DNA from: Flavobacteriales bacterium
GTDB lineage: Bacteria; Bacteroidota; Bacteroidia; UBA10329
Length of the DNA stretch: 64,000 nt
NCBI GenBank assembly: GCA_016124845.1
Contig: WGMW01000051.1
Span: 1 to 64,000 of the forward strand
Direction: 5' to 3'
The first letter of the stretch is position 1, and every line of letters begins with the position of its first letter. Positions 33,047 through 42,445 of the stretch are shown one piece after another. The notes under the pieces were generated by a model, which had not been told where the DNA came from, made no database searches, and saw nothing but the letters and a program-made list of their open reading frames with translations. The position numbers and the translations under genes are program-made.

Positions 33047-33514
33047 ATGGTAAAACGAACATCAGTCAGCCGCGTGGTTGTGAAGGAATTGGAAATCCAG
33101 TACGAGCGACCACCGTTTGATGCAATGAGTAAAATCGGCAACTCAAAGGATTGTGAACGGTTGTTTCGAAGCGTGTTTAACCCCAAAACACTTGATCTGA
33201 AAGAATCATTCTGGATTGCATTGCTGAATCGGTCAAACAGGGTTTTGGGAGTTTCATTGGTTGGAGTGGGTTCAGTATCTGCGTGTACCGTAAATCTGCT
33301 TGAGATATTCCAACTCGCAATCACTACGAATGCTTGTGCCATTGTTCTGTGCCACAACCATCCGTCAGGGAATGTACAGCCCAGTCAGGCAGATATTGCT
33401 CTCACGAGGAAGATCAAGGACGGTTGTAAGCTCTTTGAAATTGTAATGCTCGATCACATCATTTTGACGAGAGAGACGTACTTCTCATTCGTTGACGATG
33501 GGGTCATGCCGTAG
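33047..33514 (+). CDS. radC: RadC-like JAB-domain protein
   Basis: 155 residues covering the JAB/MPN metallo-domain of RadC without the N-terminal helix-hairpin-helix part, as is usual for mobile-element copies. The metal-binding core is CHNHPSGNVQPSQAD. A conserved start segment (ALLNRSNRVLGVSLVGVGS) and a final MLDHIILTRETYFSF are present. Such genes are widespread on Bacteroidota integrative elements; the activity is not settled. Confidence 0.85.
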   Translation: MVKRTSVSRVVVKELEIQYERPPFDAMSKIGNSKDCERLFRSVFNPKTLDLKESFWIALLNRSNRVLGVSLVGVGSVSACTVNLLEIFQLAITTNACAIVLCHNHPSGNVQPSQADIALTRKIKDGCKLFEIVMLDHIILTRETYFSFVDDGVMP

Positions 33515-33700
33515 GTTCATCTCCTGCGATTTGCTTCATATCTGGATTCAACGTTTGGTCATGCTTTGAATTGAATATTCTCGATTCTGGACATTGCACG
33601 AAACGAGCGCAAGCAATGCTGGCTTCGCTCATTCCTACTTGCACTTCATTTCTATCACAAGTCCATGCCGATGCTCGATTATCAATTAAGTCAAAGCATT

Positions 33701-34057
33701 ATGGACACAAACACAAAATCACAGCTTATCAAGAAGCTCAAATCAATCGTTGTAGATGAACCTGCTACTATTCGGGCAGCAGTTGCTATCGAAGCCCTTG
33801 AGTATCATGACCCTGAAGCATTTTTCAACGACCTCTTTTCACATGGTTGTGTAAGCGGAATGGTCAGCTCTCTTATCTATTACAATGACACGCATGAGTT
33901 CTTCGATGCTCACTATGATGAGATTGAAGACTTGCGATTGGAATACATCGAGAGTACCGGAGATCCGCTTACCGTGAAAGATGATTTGAAAAATTGGTTC
34001 GCATGGTTCTCATTCGAAGAAACCGCACGGTCTCTTGCAAATGAACTTGATCTGTAA
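33701..34057 (+). CDS. Conserved mobile-element protein next to RadC (DUF7222-like)
   Basis: About 118 residues from ATG 33701 (MDTNTKSQLIKKLKS). It contains FSHGCVSGMVSSLIYYNDTHEFFDAH in two adjoining stretches and ends with WFAWFSFEETARSLANEL. This pattern is familiar from small proteins that accompany radC on Bacteroidota integrative elements (I believe the family is called DUF7222, but could not check). Acidic, helical, no catalytic motif seen. A strong terminator follows at 34071. Confidence 0.6.
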   Translation: MDTNTKSQLIKKLKSIVVDEPATIRAAVAIEALEYHDPEAFFNDLFSHGCVSGMVSSLIYYNDTHEFFDAHYDEIEDLRLEYIESTGDPLTVKDDLKNWFAWFSFEETARSLANELDL

Positions 34058-34070
34058 CCAAATCAAAACT

Positions 34071-34096
34071 AAAAGCCCATCATGGATGGGCTTTTT
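34071..34096 (+). terminator. Rho-independent terminator
   Basis: AAAAGCCCAT, a 5-base loop, then ATGGGCTTTTT, 13 bp after the stop of the gene ending at 34057. The flanking A and T runs make it usable from either side. Confidence 0.85.
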
Positions 34097-34233
34097 GTTG
34101 ATAATCTTGAAGATAGATCGTCACTTCAATGCAAGCAGCAAGGCTTACCAACTTAGGGCAAATTGTACGACTTCCTGAGAAATGATAAAATCTAAGGCAA
34201 TGATATAGGGGTTCGAAAAATCACAAGAAGTAT

Positions 34234-34776
34234 TTACTCTTCCTCGTCAAACGTATTCAATCCATCTGTCACTCCGAAAAGCTCTATTGACTTTTCATTA
34301 TATGCCATAGCGGCCTTTTCTGGAACATCGAAAAAACCAAGATCGTATTTGACGCCATCACTATATATAACGGCTCTGAAACGCCCTCGGTCAACGGTCA
34401 CTCCCCGATAGCCTGTGGTGGAGCTTCGGTTCTTCATATTCCTACGAAGCGTTCCCATAGGGACCCACTCCAGATTTTCAATCCTAGCGTTCAGGACATC
34501 ACCATCAATGAATCGAACGAAAAGCTTTTTATCTGTCTTTGGCTTGGCTATATATTTCTCAGCAATCAATTTATGCAGATATATGGTCTCATATCCTTGT
34601 TTCTCGTTTTTCTTCTTATACCGTTGAAAGAAGGCGTACCCGTTGGAATGCGCACGGAGTTTTTGAAGAAATTCAATTGATGCAAGACGGTCATCTCCGA
34701 GAAGATCTTCATACACCGTACTGTCAACTACAACATATTTTTCTTGTCTGTTACTTAGAGGTATCTTTCTAACCAT
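34234..34776 (-). CDS. HNH-AP2 domain protein, copy B
   Basis: 180 residues and a close paralogue of the protein at 28458. It shares the start (MVRKIPLSNRQEKY), the HNH_3-like centre (FVRFIDGDVLNARIENLEWV) and the AP2 domain (GYRGVTVDRGRFRAVIYSDG, then YDLGFFDVPEKAAMAYN). It differs mainly in the spacer KKKNEKQGYETIYLH and in the acidic C terminus. It lies just upstream of, and divergent from, the second solenoid locus. The pair A/B brackets the RiPP-HerA-methylase-RadC segment in the same orientation. Confidence 0.75.
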   Translation of the reverse strand: MVRKIPLSNRQEKYVVVDSTVYEDLLGDDRLASIEFLQKLRAHSNGYAFFQRYKKKNEKQGYETIYLHKLIAEKYIAKPKTDKKLFVRFIDGDVLNARIENLEWVPMGTLRRNMKNRSSTTGYRGVTVDRGRFRAVIYSDGVKYDLGFFDVPEKAAMAYNEKSIELFGVTDGLNTFDEEE

Positions 34777-35079
34777 TGGATTTAAAATAACGTCTATTTA
34801 TCCATTGTAAAACACGTGAATCACGTAATTGTTCAGTCGTAACGAATGAAAAGTTTTCAACAAAAATCATACCCGTAAAACTGAGTTTCCAGCAAAAAAA
34901 CTCCATCATTCAAACCATTGTAAATCAATTAATTAACAACAATATTTCATCAAATTGTGATTCTGATACTTCCAAAGATTCACAACAATAAACGATCAAA
35001 TTGTTGATATTTCTTTGTTGTGATTTGTTGATGCTTTGAAGAAAGTCGCCTGATATTTAGGGTTCAAAACCTGTATCAC
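34777..35079. other. AT-rich intergenic region with inverted repeats
   Basis: It carries TGAAAAGTTTTCAACAA (34848-34866), related to the inverted repeat at 28285. It also holds many TTGTTG/CAACAA strings and an inverted repeat TCACAACAA (34980-34988) / TTGTTGTGA (35015-35023). No gene. It is likely the promoter and control region of the solenoid locus and of HNH-AP2 copy B. Confidence 0.5.
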
Positions 35080-35484
35080 ATGACACGTCTTCTCGTATCT
35101 ATCCTTCCTTTCCTGCTCTTGTTTTCCCTGATCAGTCATGGGCAATCACTTACCATCACCCTTGCAGGTTCACCTGATACCGTGGGACTTTCGTCCGCAG
35201 AATTGAACTCCTTGGAGAAGAGCATTTCCCTTGCTTTTCCATCGGTGAGTTCGGGCAGCGATACACTTGTTGTGGAACTGGGTCCGAGTTCCGGCAGTTA
35301 TGACCTTCTCACTCGCAGGTTCCCATTGAACCAGACCGGGACGTTCTCCGATGGCTGTTCGCTTGAGTTCTCCGGAGGTGCCAATGTGGGACTTGGTTCC
35401 TTCACGGGACTGTCGACCTTCTATGTACGGACGTACCTCACCTCCTCGGGCGTAGGGAATGCCACCCTACTGGACAACCAATAA
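35080..35484 (+). CDS. Small secreted partner protein of the solenoid locus
   Basis: 134 residues with a signal peptide ending near ISHGQS. The mature part is beta-rich and carries FSGGANVGLGSFTGLSTFYV, equivalent to the end of the protein at 27802. It lies 53 bp upstream of the 2273-aa gene. It is a paralogue of the RHS-locus partner by position, size and motif, although overall identity looks low. Role unknown. Confidence 0.6.
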   Translation: MTRLLVSILPFLLLFSLISHGQSLTITLAGSPDTVGLSSAELNSLEKSISLAFPSVSSGSDTLVVELGPSSGSYDLLTRRFPLNQTGTFSDGCSLEFSGGANVGLGSFTGLSTFYVRTYLTSSGVGNATLLDNQ

Positions 35485-35537
35485 GTGTTTCCGTCCCTCC
35501 AACGGGAACGCCACCCCCATTTAAACACCGACCTGCC

Positions 35538-38500
35538 ATGAAAAAACTATCCCTTCTTCTCACCGTCTGTATGCTTGCATGTGCGGTATCTGTCTCAGAG
35601 GCTCAGACCAGCTACACTTGGAACGGAAGTACCAGCACCGATTTTGCGACCGGTGCGAACTGGACCCCCAACGGGGTGCCGGGAGGTGGTGACAATATCA
35701 CTATCGTCTCCACTTCCAACGACCCTGTGCTGGACGGAGACCGCACGGTGAACAACTTCACCCTCAGCACGGGTGGAGTACTGGGCCTTGGAGGATATGC
35801 CCTTACAGTGAGTTCAACCGCTGCTTTGGGTGCAGCAACGGTATCGAACGGTCTGCTGTACATGTCAGGCGGCTCTGCCACCATCTCGGGCACAACCCTC
35901 GACTGTCAGGTGGATATGACCTCATCGGTCTCTGTTCTGACCAATGCTGTATTCAAGAAGAAGACCGATCTGGAGACAACATATACCGGCCAACTGTACT
36001 CTGGAGGGAACCTGTACATGGACACCGTGACCATCACCCAGAACGGGCCTTCCTACTTCTACTCCGGGTATACTAACCCCGATACATTTCTTGCCCCGCT
36101 GACCTTCAATCTGGAGAATGCGGGAATTGCCCTTTTCGCCTACAACTCCACAGGCAGCTATTTTGCAGACAAAGTGGTGTTCAACAACCATTCGGGCAAT
36201 GCCACCAAGGGAATCGCCATTGTGAACCAGACCGGGTCGACAGCTCACTTTGCCTATGACATCGAGATGAACGTATCTTCAGGCTCAGGGTACATCAGGT
36301 TCTATCAGGGAATGGCGACCCATGATGGAGAGCTTCTCATCGGCTCGGAGGGCTATGCGTCCGGACAGCTGACCCTCAGAGGGTATGGGCAAAGTTCGTC
36401 CAATACGATCGATCTGAGCTCAATGAGCGGCACGTCCACCCTGGCCTTGGGCCCATCATTGACATTGGAGGGCGACCTGATAGGCCCCGATCAGGCAACG
36501 ACCATCAGTTCAGCGTGTCATTTCAAAGGGGTGACCGAACTCCCGTCTGTGACAGGATGGTACAGCGGTTCGACCTTTGAGAAACGGACCACCCTTGATG
36601 TGACCGGAGGCAATAGCATCTCTACCGGAGGGAACATGTTCCTTGATACGGTGGATATCACCCGCTCTTACGCTCAGTATCTGTATTTAGGATATGGCAC
36701 ACCTGATACCATCTTAGGCCCTTGCACGCTGAACCTTGATGCTGCCGGAGGGATCAGCATTGCTCAGAGCGAGGCGGGAACCTACTTTGCCGACCAGGTT
36801 GTACTGAACAACCGTTCAGGGAATACTGGAAAGGGATTCACCATTGGGGCGTATTCTGGCGGTGGGGTGACCTTTGACCGGGACATCATCATGAATGTGG
36901 ACAGCACATCGGGTTACATCAATTTTGGGGAGGGTACAACAGTTCACAATGGGCTGCTGCGCATCGGAAGTGAAGGGTATCACTCAGGACTGCTGACCCT
37001 CAAGGGCTATACCCAGACCGCAAATGGCAGTATCGACCTATCGGGCATGAACCACAACAGTTCGCTGACCATCTATGGGGCGGACGTCACCGCGGACATC
37101 TCGTACGATCACTCTGGGACAGTGACCCTGATGAATGCCACGTTCGGTGGCAATGTGAGCATGAGCAGCAACAGTCTTTCGGTATCGGGCAACACCTTTG
37201 GAGGGACGACCTATATGGAGAAGACCGGCTCGGGCTCGAACAACCTCAATGGGGGCAACCTGTTCCAAGGGGCGACCACCCTGGAGAACAGCACATCAGG
37301 CAACTATGTGTACTGGGGGTACAACAACCCCGATACCATGCTGGGCGACCTGACCCTTATCAATCACAGCAGTTACCCACTATGGATGAACTACAATACA
37401 GAGGGGCAATATACTGGTGACATCGCCTTGGACGGTGACAGCCTGAAGGTGGTACGGTTCGGAAGTACCACATCAGGTTACAAGGCGGTGTTCGATGGCA
37501 GTACCGACCAGCAATTGACCATCTCCAATTCCGACCTGGATGTACAGTTCTACCGCGTTGAGGTGAACAAGAGTGCGGGGCGGTTGAAGGTGAACAGTGA
37601 CATCACCGTGAGCTACGAGCTTGCCCTGACCGATGGGGTCGTTGAATGCCAAAACGATGTGGTGGTGACCCTGAAGGACGGGGTCGAGCCCACGGCCACG
37701 GACAGCAGTTATGTAGAGGGTTCGGTGAAGAAAATAGGCAATGATGCCTACACGTTCCCTGTGGGGAGGAACGGGGTGTATCGCCCCATCGGCATCAGTG
37801 CACCGAGCAATACCTCTGATGCTTTTACGGCAGAGTATTTTGAAAGCAACTCAGACTATGTGTACAGCCATAGCAGCAAGGCTGGTTCGTTAGATTATTT
37901 GAGCACCAACGAGTATTGGATGCTGACACGGGATGCAGGAAGCAGTACACCGACCGTGACCCTTAGCTGGGACACAATAACCACTTGTGGAATGGACTCC
38001 TCACTTATAGGTCGGCATGTGGCAGGGTGGAACGGTACCCAGTGGGATGACTTAGGCAATGGGGGTACTACAGGTGATAGTAATTCGGGAAGTGTAACTA
38101 CGGCAAGTGTGGTTACCAATTTTGTTGCGTTCGTATTAGAATCAGATAGCTCCATTACATGCTCATCACTGAATCTTACACGTTTGTCTGCCGATACTAT
38201 ACAAGTACTAGATACAATTGTGCTTACAGTTAATTGGGAAGGATTCTCAAATGATATTGATTTCTATGTGTATGCTGATAGCTTGATGAAGGATGGTGGA
38301 AATGGCTTCATTCCTCTGTCAATACCAGTCACTAATGGAGATACGGTATACATAACTCCAACGGCCTCTGGAGTGAAAAAAGTCTACCTTCAGGCTCGAA
38401 GAAATCAATCGGTTATCAAGTCAGTATCAACTGCCATGGCAGTTAATCCCGGAGTGTTCTACTATAATTGCGACTCATCATTCACCACTTGTGATTTCAT

Positions 38501-41500
38501 TCGAAATGGCTCATTTGAAGATTATCAATATTACGCCATTACATTTGATGAGATTGACCGGGCAGCGGCCTGGAATCATTTTGGCTATGGGAGCGGTTGT
38601 GGCAACTTGTATAGCATGTGTAATGTGTACTCAGATCGTAATCAGGGAACTCCGGATATTTTTGCAACCAACGCGTTGAATACAATACCTCCTGGAGCTT
38701 CATTTGACATACCTAACAACTGCTATGGATCAGTCATGCCACCCGTATCATCAGGCACATCAATAGATGCATACGCTGGAATTTTTGCCTATTACGGTTA
38801 TCAGGACCCTAACTACAGCGAGTATCTTTACCAAAGCTTATCTGATAACTTGAACATCGGACAGCGTTACAGGTTCAGCTCATATTTCCATTTATCACCG
38901 ACATCTTCAGATGCAACCAGTTTAGGCTTTGCATTGGTAGATAACATCATCAACTATTGCCAGACAAATGGTGACTATTTAAATCTCCCCACAATTCCAG
39001 GGTCCAATTACGAGCTTCATGAGGTATCTGCTGTCCCTTATGCGAACATGGACACCGTTCCGGAGCTTGCCGAACACGAATGGGTCAAATGGACCCATGA
39101 ATTCTCAGCAATGGACGAATGGACCCGTATCATTATTGGAAATTTTCAAACAGATAATCATCCGACTCACAGCGAACCATTTCCAACGGTATTATGGTCA
39201 GATTCGAGCGGTCTATCATTTCACATCTCATATTACTACGTAGATGAGGTTTCCCTTACTGCCGTACCCCCTGTAATACTTGCGGCTGACACAATTCATG
39301 GTTGTTTTGGAAGCGCTCCAATAGACTCATTATGTGCAGATAGCTCAGGGCATGGATATCATATATATAACTGGGGATCAGACAACGCGGTATTGGACAG
39401 CATGCTTCAAGTACTCGGCATGGACACCATGCAATGCATCGACATTGATACCCTTTTTGACTATTATGCGCATCCAGGTCCTGGAATACCTGATACATTA
39501 TCCATCTATGTGTGGGTTGATGGGCCTAATGGATGCAACCCTACTGATTACGTAACCATCATAATGCATCGACAGAAAATGGATATTACCAGTCCGTTTT
39601 CGATGTGTGACACTGATTCAGCTATCTGCATCAGTGGAATAGCAGAGAATGATTCGATACTGTGGGCGTTCCCAACAGGAACAGCTTACCAAGTAGTTGA
39701 TGATACATGCTTTCTTGTGACAGACTGGAATGATGCAAGTTCTGGCTATATAGGGGTGACCTCCACGGACACCTTATATGGATGCTCTTTAAACGACTCG
39801 ATCTTTATGGTATCCTGCTGTCAACCTGATACGGGACACATGGTATTCTTCGACACAACATTGACAGTGACGGGTTCGATGACACTAAGTGGCGCCCTTT
39901 CCGTTAATGGAATCCTGTATCTTGACGGAGGTGGTACCGTGACATTCAGTAATGCTGATGTAGCAATGGGTGGGTTTGCTCAGATCATTCTCCTCAATGG
40001 TACCAACCTCACCGTTACCGATTCATCACACCTCTACCCTTGTGACATCTGGCACAATGGAATCTACGGACAGGATAGCAGTCAATTCATTATGAACGGA
40101 CATTCTCTCATTGAAGGTGCGGTGAATGCAGTTTCTCTCAGATATTCAGCATACTTCAATATTGATTCGGCCCATTTCCTTAATAACTACCGTCACTTGG
40201 CCACCAATTTTTACCCGAACTATCCCTATGGGTACCCGGTTGTCAAGAACACTACCATGTACTGTACCGATTACCTCCCATCCTTAGCGGACAGTCTGAT
40301 AACCGAACGGGCTGTAGAAATTGTAAATAATGCAGACAAATGGCCTTTGGGACCGAATGTGGTGATTGACAGCGCACGAATTGGCATTTGGCTCCGTAAC
40401 TCTTCACTTACTGTTCTTCAGGACTCCATCCGCAATATAAGTCATGTTGACTCCAACCCGTGGAGCGGTACCGGGATATATTCCAACGGTATCTGGAGCA
40501 ACCAACTTTCTGTCACCGGAACCGTATTCAGTGACAACGTCTTGGGGCTGTATGCTAAGGCTCACGATGAGGTGACGACTGAGTCAAATGTGTTTACTCG
40601 TGAATTCGGAGGTTCATACTTTTCAGACAATGCTACTGTCTCCGCATCTGGCAATCATCACAGCTATCAGTGGTATGGGGAATCCTCGGAAATGAATGAT
40701 GTAATTCACATTTTCAATTCTCACTACGATGACAATCTGTTCGGAATCTTATCTCGGTTCGATAGTGACGTGAAAATCCATAATGACACGATCAATGTTC
40801 TGAGCTCGGCATCAGATTGGGCTGCCTATGGTATTTATGTATCAAACAATGTTGATTGGCAATGGGGTACATGGGGTGTTGATATTTATGATAATCTGAT
40901 CACAGATGCCAACAAAGGGATTAAACTAGAAAACATGAGTTGGGCTCGCGTACGGCAAAATGATGTTCAGGTGAGAAAGCACACAAGTGAACCAAGTGCC
41001 AACATGGAGAGTCGTGCCATTCAGGCCACCAACAGTGGTGCTGTCTGGGTAAGTGAGAACCATGTGCATAGCTCAATAAGTAGCTCGGATTATGGTTGGT
41101 GGGACACAGGTATTCGTTACGATTACAATGCGCTGGCAAAGATCACTTGCAATGAAAGTGACTCACTCCATACGGCTATTGTAAGTGGTGGACCGGGTGC
41201 CAGTACATACCTCATAGGTAATGTCATGAAAGGCTATCACTTCAGGGGCATCATGACCAACGTGGGGTTTCTTGGACAACAAGGAAGTCCTACAAGCCCG
41301 GCTGACAACGAATGGCATGATTCATTTACACATCATACAGATACGTATAATCCAACCGCAGCTGCTTCATCATTCTATGTTAGATACAGCACTTCAAGTA
41401 ATGTGTGGCATCCGATTCCATTTTCTGCCCAAAGCAACCTCAGTTTTCCAGGGGCTTCTATTGATGCAACCGCCAGCAATCCTGGCGCAACCTCTCAATT

Positions 41501-42359
41501 TGATTGTGACTCCGTAGAGTACTTTAGAGCAATAGGCTATCTGCAAAAGATAGCTTTGGACAGTATTGCATTTGAAGGAGTTGATAGCGTTGTAACGGCC
41601 CGGCTCACGAAACTTCAACTATTCCGGTCGGTGGAAGCCGACAGCATTCTTCAGCTTGATAGCATCCTTGTTGCCTTTAGAGATACGTTTGAACTGACCG
41701 ATCTTGGAAAACTTGACAGGATTGCGCGTCAATTGAAGATGAATATTAGCACTTCCTCTACCTCCAAAACACTTGTTGATCTTGGTAATGTCAGCCCTAC
41801 GGATTCGATCGCTTCACTATGGAAGGATGTACTGGAAATGGCATTCGGCAAATGGGGTGATGACGACACGACCACGACCCTCAGTAGTTCTGACAGCACC
41901 TTACTGTGGCAAATAGCGGCATTATGTCCTTACAGATACGGCCCATCGGTATATACTTCCCGGACAATGCTTTTCAGTTTGGATTCCATGTACCTGTCAT
42001 TAGGAAATGACTGCGAAATCCCAGGATTTGCAGACCCTTCAGAGAAAAGAGACGGCAGCCATGATGATTCGCCTCCAGTCAGTACATCCATTGTTGGAGA
42101 TATACAGATTGATATACTCCCGAACCCTGCTACGGATGGGTGGCTTACCATAAATGTAACAGGCATGACTGAAAATGACAGATTGCGACTACATCTGTAC
42201 TCACTGGAGGGACGTCTCATTCGTACAGATAATCTTGTTCAGAGCTCTACAAGAGTTAATGTGAGTACCGTGACGTCCGGAACATATTTTGTCAAAGTGG
42301 AAAACGCGAAATCCCACGAAAGCCTATGGAGGGGGAAAATCGTTTTGCTGAACAATTAG
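35538..42359 (+). CDS. Giant solenoid/beta-helix surface protein with type IX sorting domain
   Basis: 2273 residues with a signal peptide ending at SEAQ. Residues ~24-870 match the N-terminal platform of the 3601-aa RHS protein (SYTWNGSTSTDFATGANWTP; two THDG/GYHSG-type repeats against four there; one CHFKG motif). About 985-1230 looks like a jelly-roll or lectin domain (FIRNGSFEDYQYY), related in wording to the cargo proteins at 42446 and 43497. About 1430-1990 is a right-handed beta-helix (SHLYPCDIWHNGIYGQDS). Residues ~2187-2273 are a type A C-terminal sorting domain (IDILPNPATDGWLTINVTG ... GTYFVKVENAKS). Codon and base use changes visibly near 38150, where the shared platform ends, suggesting a joined gene. 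Confidence 0.8.
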   Translation: MKKLSLLLTVCMLACAVSVSEAQTSYTWNGSTSTDFATGANWTPNGVPGGGDNITIVSTSNDPVLDGDRTVNNFTLSTGGVLGLGGYALTVSSTAALGAATVSNGLLYMSGGSATISGTTLDCQVDMTSSVSVLTNAVFKKKTDLETTYTGQLYSGGNLYMDTVTITQNGPSYFYSGYTNPDTFLAPLTFNLENAGIALFAYNSTGSYFADKVVFNNHSGNATKGIAIVNQTGSTAHFAYDIEMNVSSGSGYIRFYQGMATHDGELLIGSEGYASGQLTLRGYGQSSSNTIDLSSMSGTSTLALGPSLTLEGDLIGPDQATTISSACHFKGVTELPSVTGWYSGSTFEKRTTLDVTGGNSISTGGNMFLDTVDITRSYAQYLYLGYGTPDTILGPCTLNLDAAGGISIAQSEAGTYFADQVVLNNRSGNTGKGFTIGAYSGGGVTFDRDIIMNVDSTSGYINFGEGTTVHNGLLRIGSEGYHSGLLTLKGYTQTANGSIDLSGMNHNSSLTIYGADVTADISYDHSGTVTLMNATFGGNVSMSSNSLSVSGNTFGGTTYMEKTGSGSNNLNGGNLFQGATTLENSTSGNYVYWGYNNPDTMLGDLTLINHSSYPLWMNYNTEGQYTGDIALDGDSLKVVRFGSTTSGYKAVFDGSTDQQLTISNSDLDVQFYRVEVNKSAGRLKVNSDITVSYELALTDGVVECQNDVVVTLKDGVEPTATDSSYVEGSVKKIGNDAYTFPVGRNGVYRPIGISAPSNTSDAFTAEYFESNSDYVYSHSSKAGSLDYLSTNEYWMLTRDAGSSTPTVTLSWDTITTCGMDSSLIGRHVAGWNGTQWDDLGNGGTTGDSNSGSVTTASVVTNFVAFVLESDSSITCSSLNLTRLSADTIQVLDTIVLTVNWEGFSNDIDFYVYADSLMKDGGNGFIPLSIPVTNGDTVYITPTASGVKKVYLQARRNQSVIKSVSTAMAVNPGVFYYNCDSSFTTCDFIRNGSFEDYQYYAITFDEIDRAAAWNHFGYGSGCGNLYSMCNVYSDRNQGTPDIFATNALNTIPPGASFDIPNNCYGSVMPPVSSGTSIDAYAGIFAYYGYQDPNYSEYLYQSLSDNLNIGQRYRFSSYFHLSPTSSDATSLGFALVDNIINYCQTNGDYLNLPTIPGSNYELHEVSAVPYANMDTVPELAEHEWVKWTHEFSAMDEWTRIIIGNFQTDNHPTHSEPFPTVLWSDSSGLSFHISYYYVDEVSLTAVPPVILAADTIHGCFGSAPIDSLCADSSGHGYHIYNWGSDNAVLDSMLQVLGMDTMQCIDIDTLFDYYAHPGPGIPDTLSIYVWVDGPNGCNPTDYVTIIMHRQKMDITSPFSMCDTDSAICISGIAENDSILWAFPTGTAYQVVDDTCFLVTDWNDASSGYIGVTSTDTLYGCSLNDSIFMVSCCQPDTGHMVFFDTTLTVTGSMTLSGALSVNGILYLDGGGTVTFSNADVAMGGFAQIILLNGTNLTVTDSSHLYPCDIWHNGIYGQDSSQFIMNGHSLIEGAVNAVSLRYSAYFNIDSAHFLNNYRHLATNFYPNYPYGYPVVKNTTMYCTDYLPSLADSLITERAVEIVNNADKWPLGPNVVIDSARIGIWLRNSSLTVLQDSIRNISHVDSNPWSGTGIYSNGIWSNQLSVTGTVFSDNVLGLYAKAHDEVTTESNVFTREFGGSYFSDNATVSASGNHHSYQWYGESSEMNDVIHIFNSHYDDNLFGILSRFDSDVKIHNDTINVLSSASDWAAYGIYVSNNVDWQWGTWGVDIYDNLITDANKGIKLENMSWARVRQNDVQVRKHTSEPSANMESRAIQATNSGAVWVSENHVHSSISSSDYGWWDTGIRYDYNALAKITCNESDSLHTAIVSGGPGASTYLIGNVMKGYHFRGIMTNVGFLGQQGSPTSPADNEWHDSFTHHTDTYNPTAAASSFYVRYSTSSNVWHPIPFSAQSNLSFPGASIDATASNPGATSQFDCDSVEYFRAIGYLQKIALDSIAFEGVDSVVTARLTKLQLFRSVEADSILQLDSILVAFRDTFELTDLGKLDRIARQLKMNISTSSTSKTLVDLGNVSPTDSIASLWKDVLEMAFGKWGDDDTTTTLSSSDSTLLWQIAALCPYRYGPSVYTSRTMLFSLDSMYLSLGNDCEIPGFADPSEKRDGSHDDSPPVSTSIVGDIQIDILPNPATDGWLTINVTGMTENDRLRLHLYSLEGRLIRTDNLVQSSTRVNVSTVTSGTYFVKVENAKSHESLWRGKIVLLNN

Positions 42360-42410
42360 GAAGGGGCGCATTCGCTTCTCCATGTTTGAAGAACGCTAAA
42401 TGTGACAATA

Positions 42411-42436
42411 AAAAAGCCTCCACACAGGAGGCTTTT
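42411..42436. terminator. Bidirectional Rho-independent terminator
   Basis: AAAAAGCCTCC, loop ACACA, GGAGGCTTTT between the convergent genes ending at 42359 and 42446. The same stem sequence is used at 43486-43512. Confidence 0.85.
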
Positions 42437-42445
42437 GGTAAGAAC

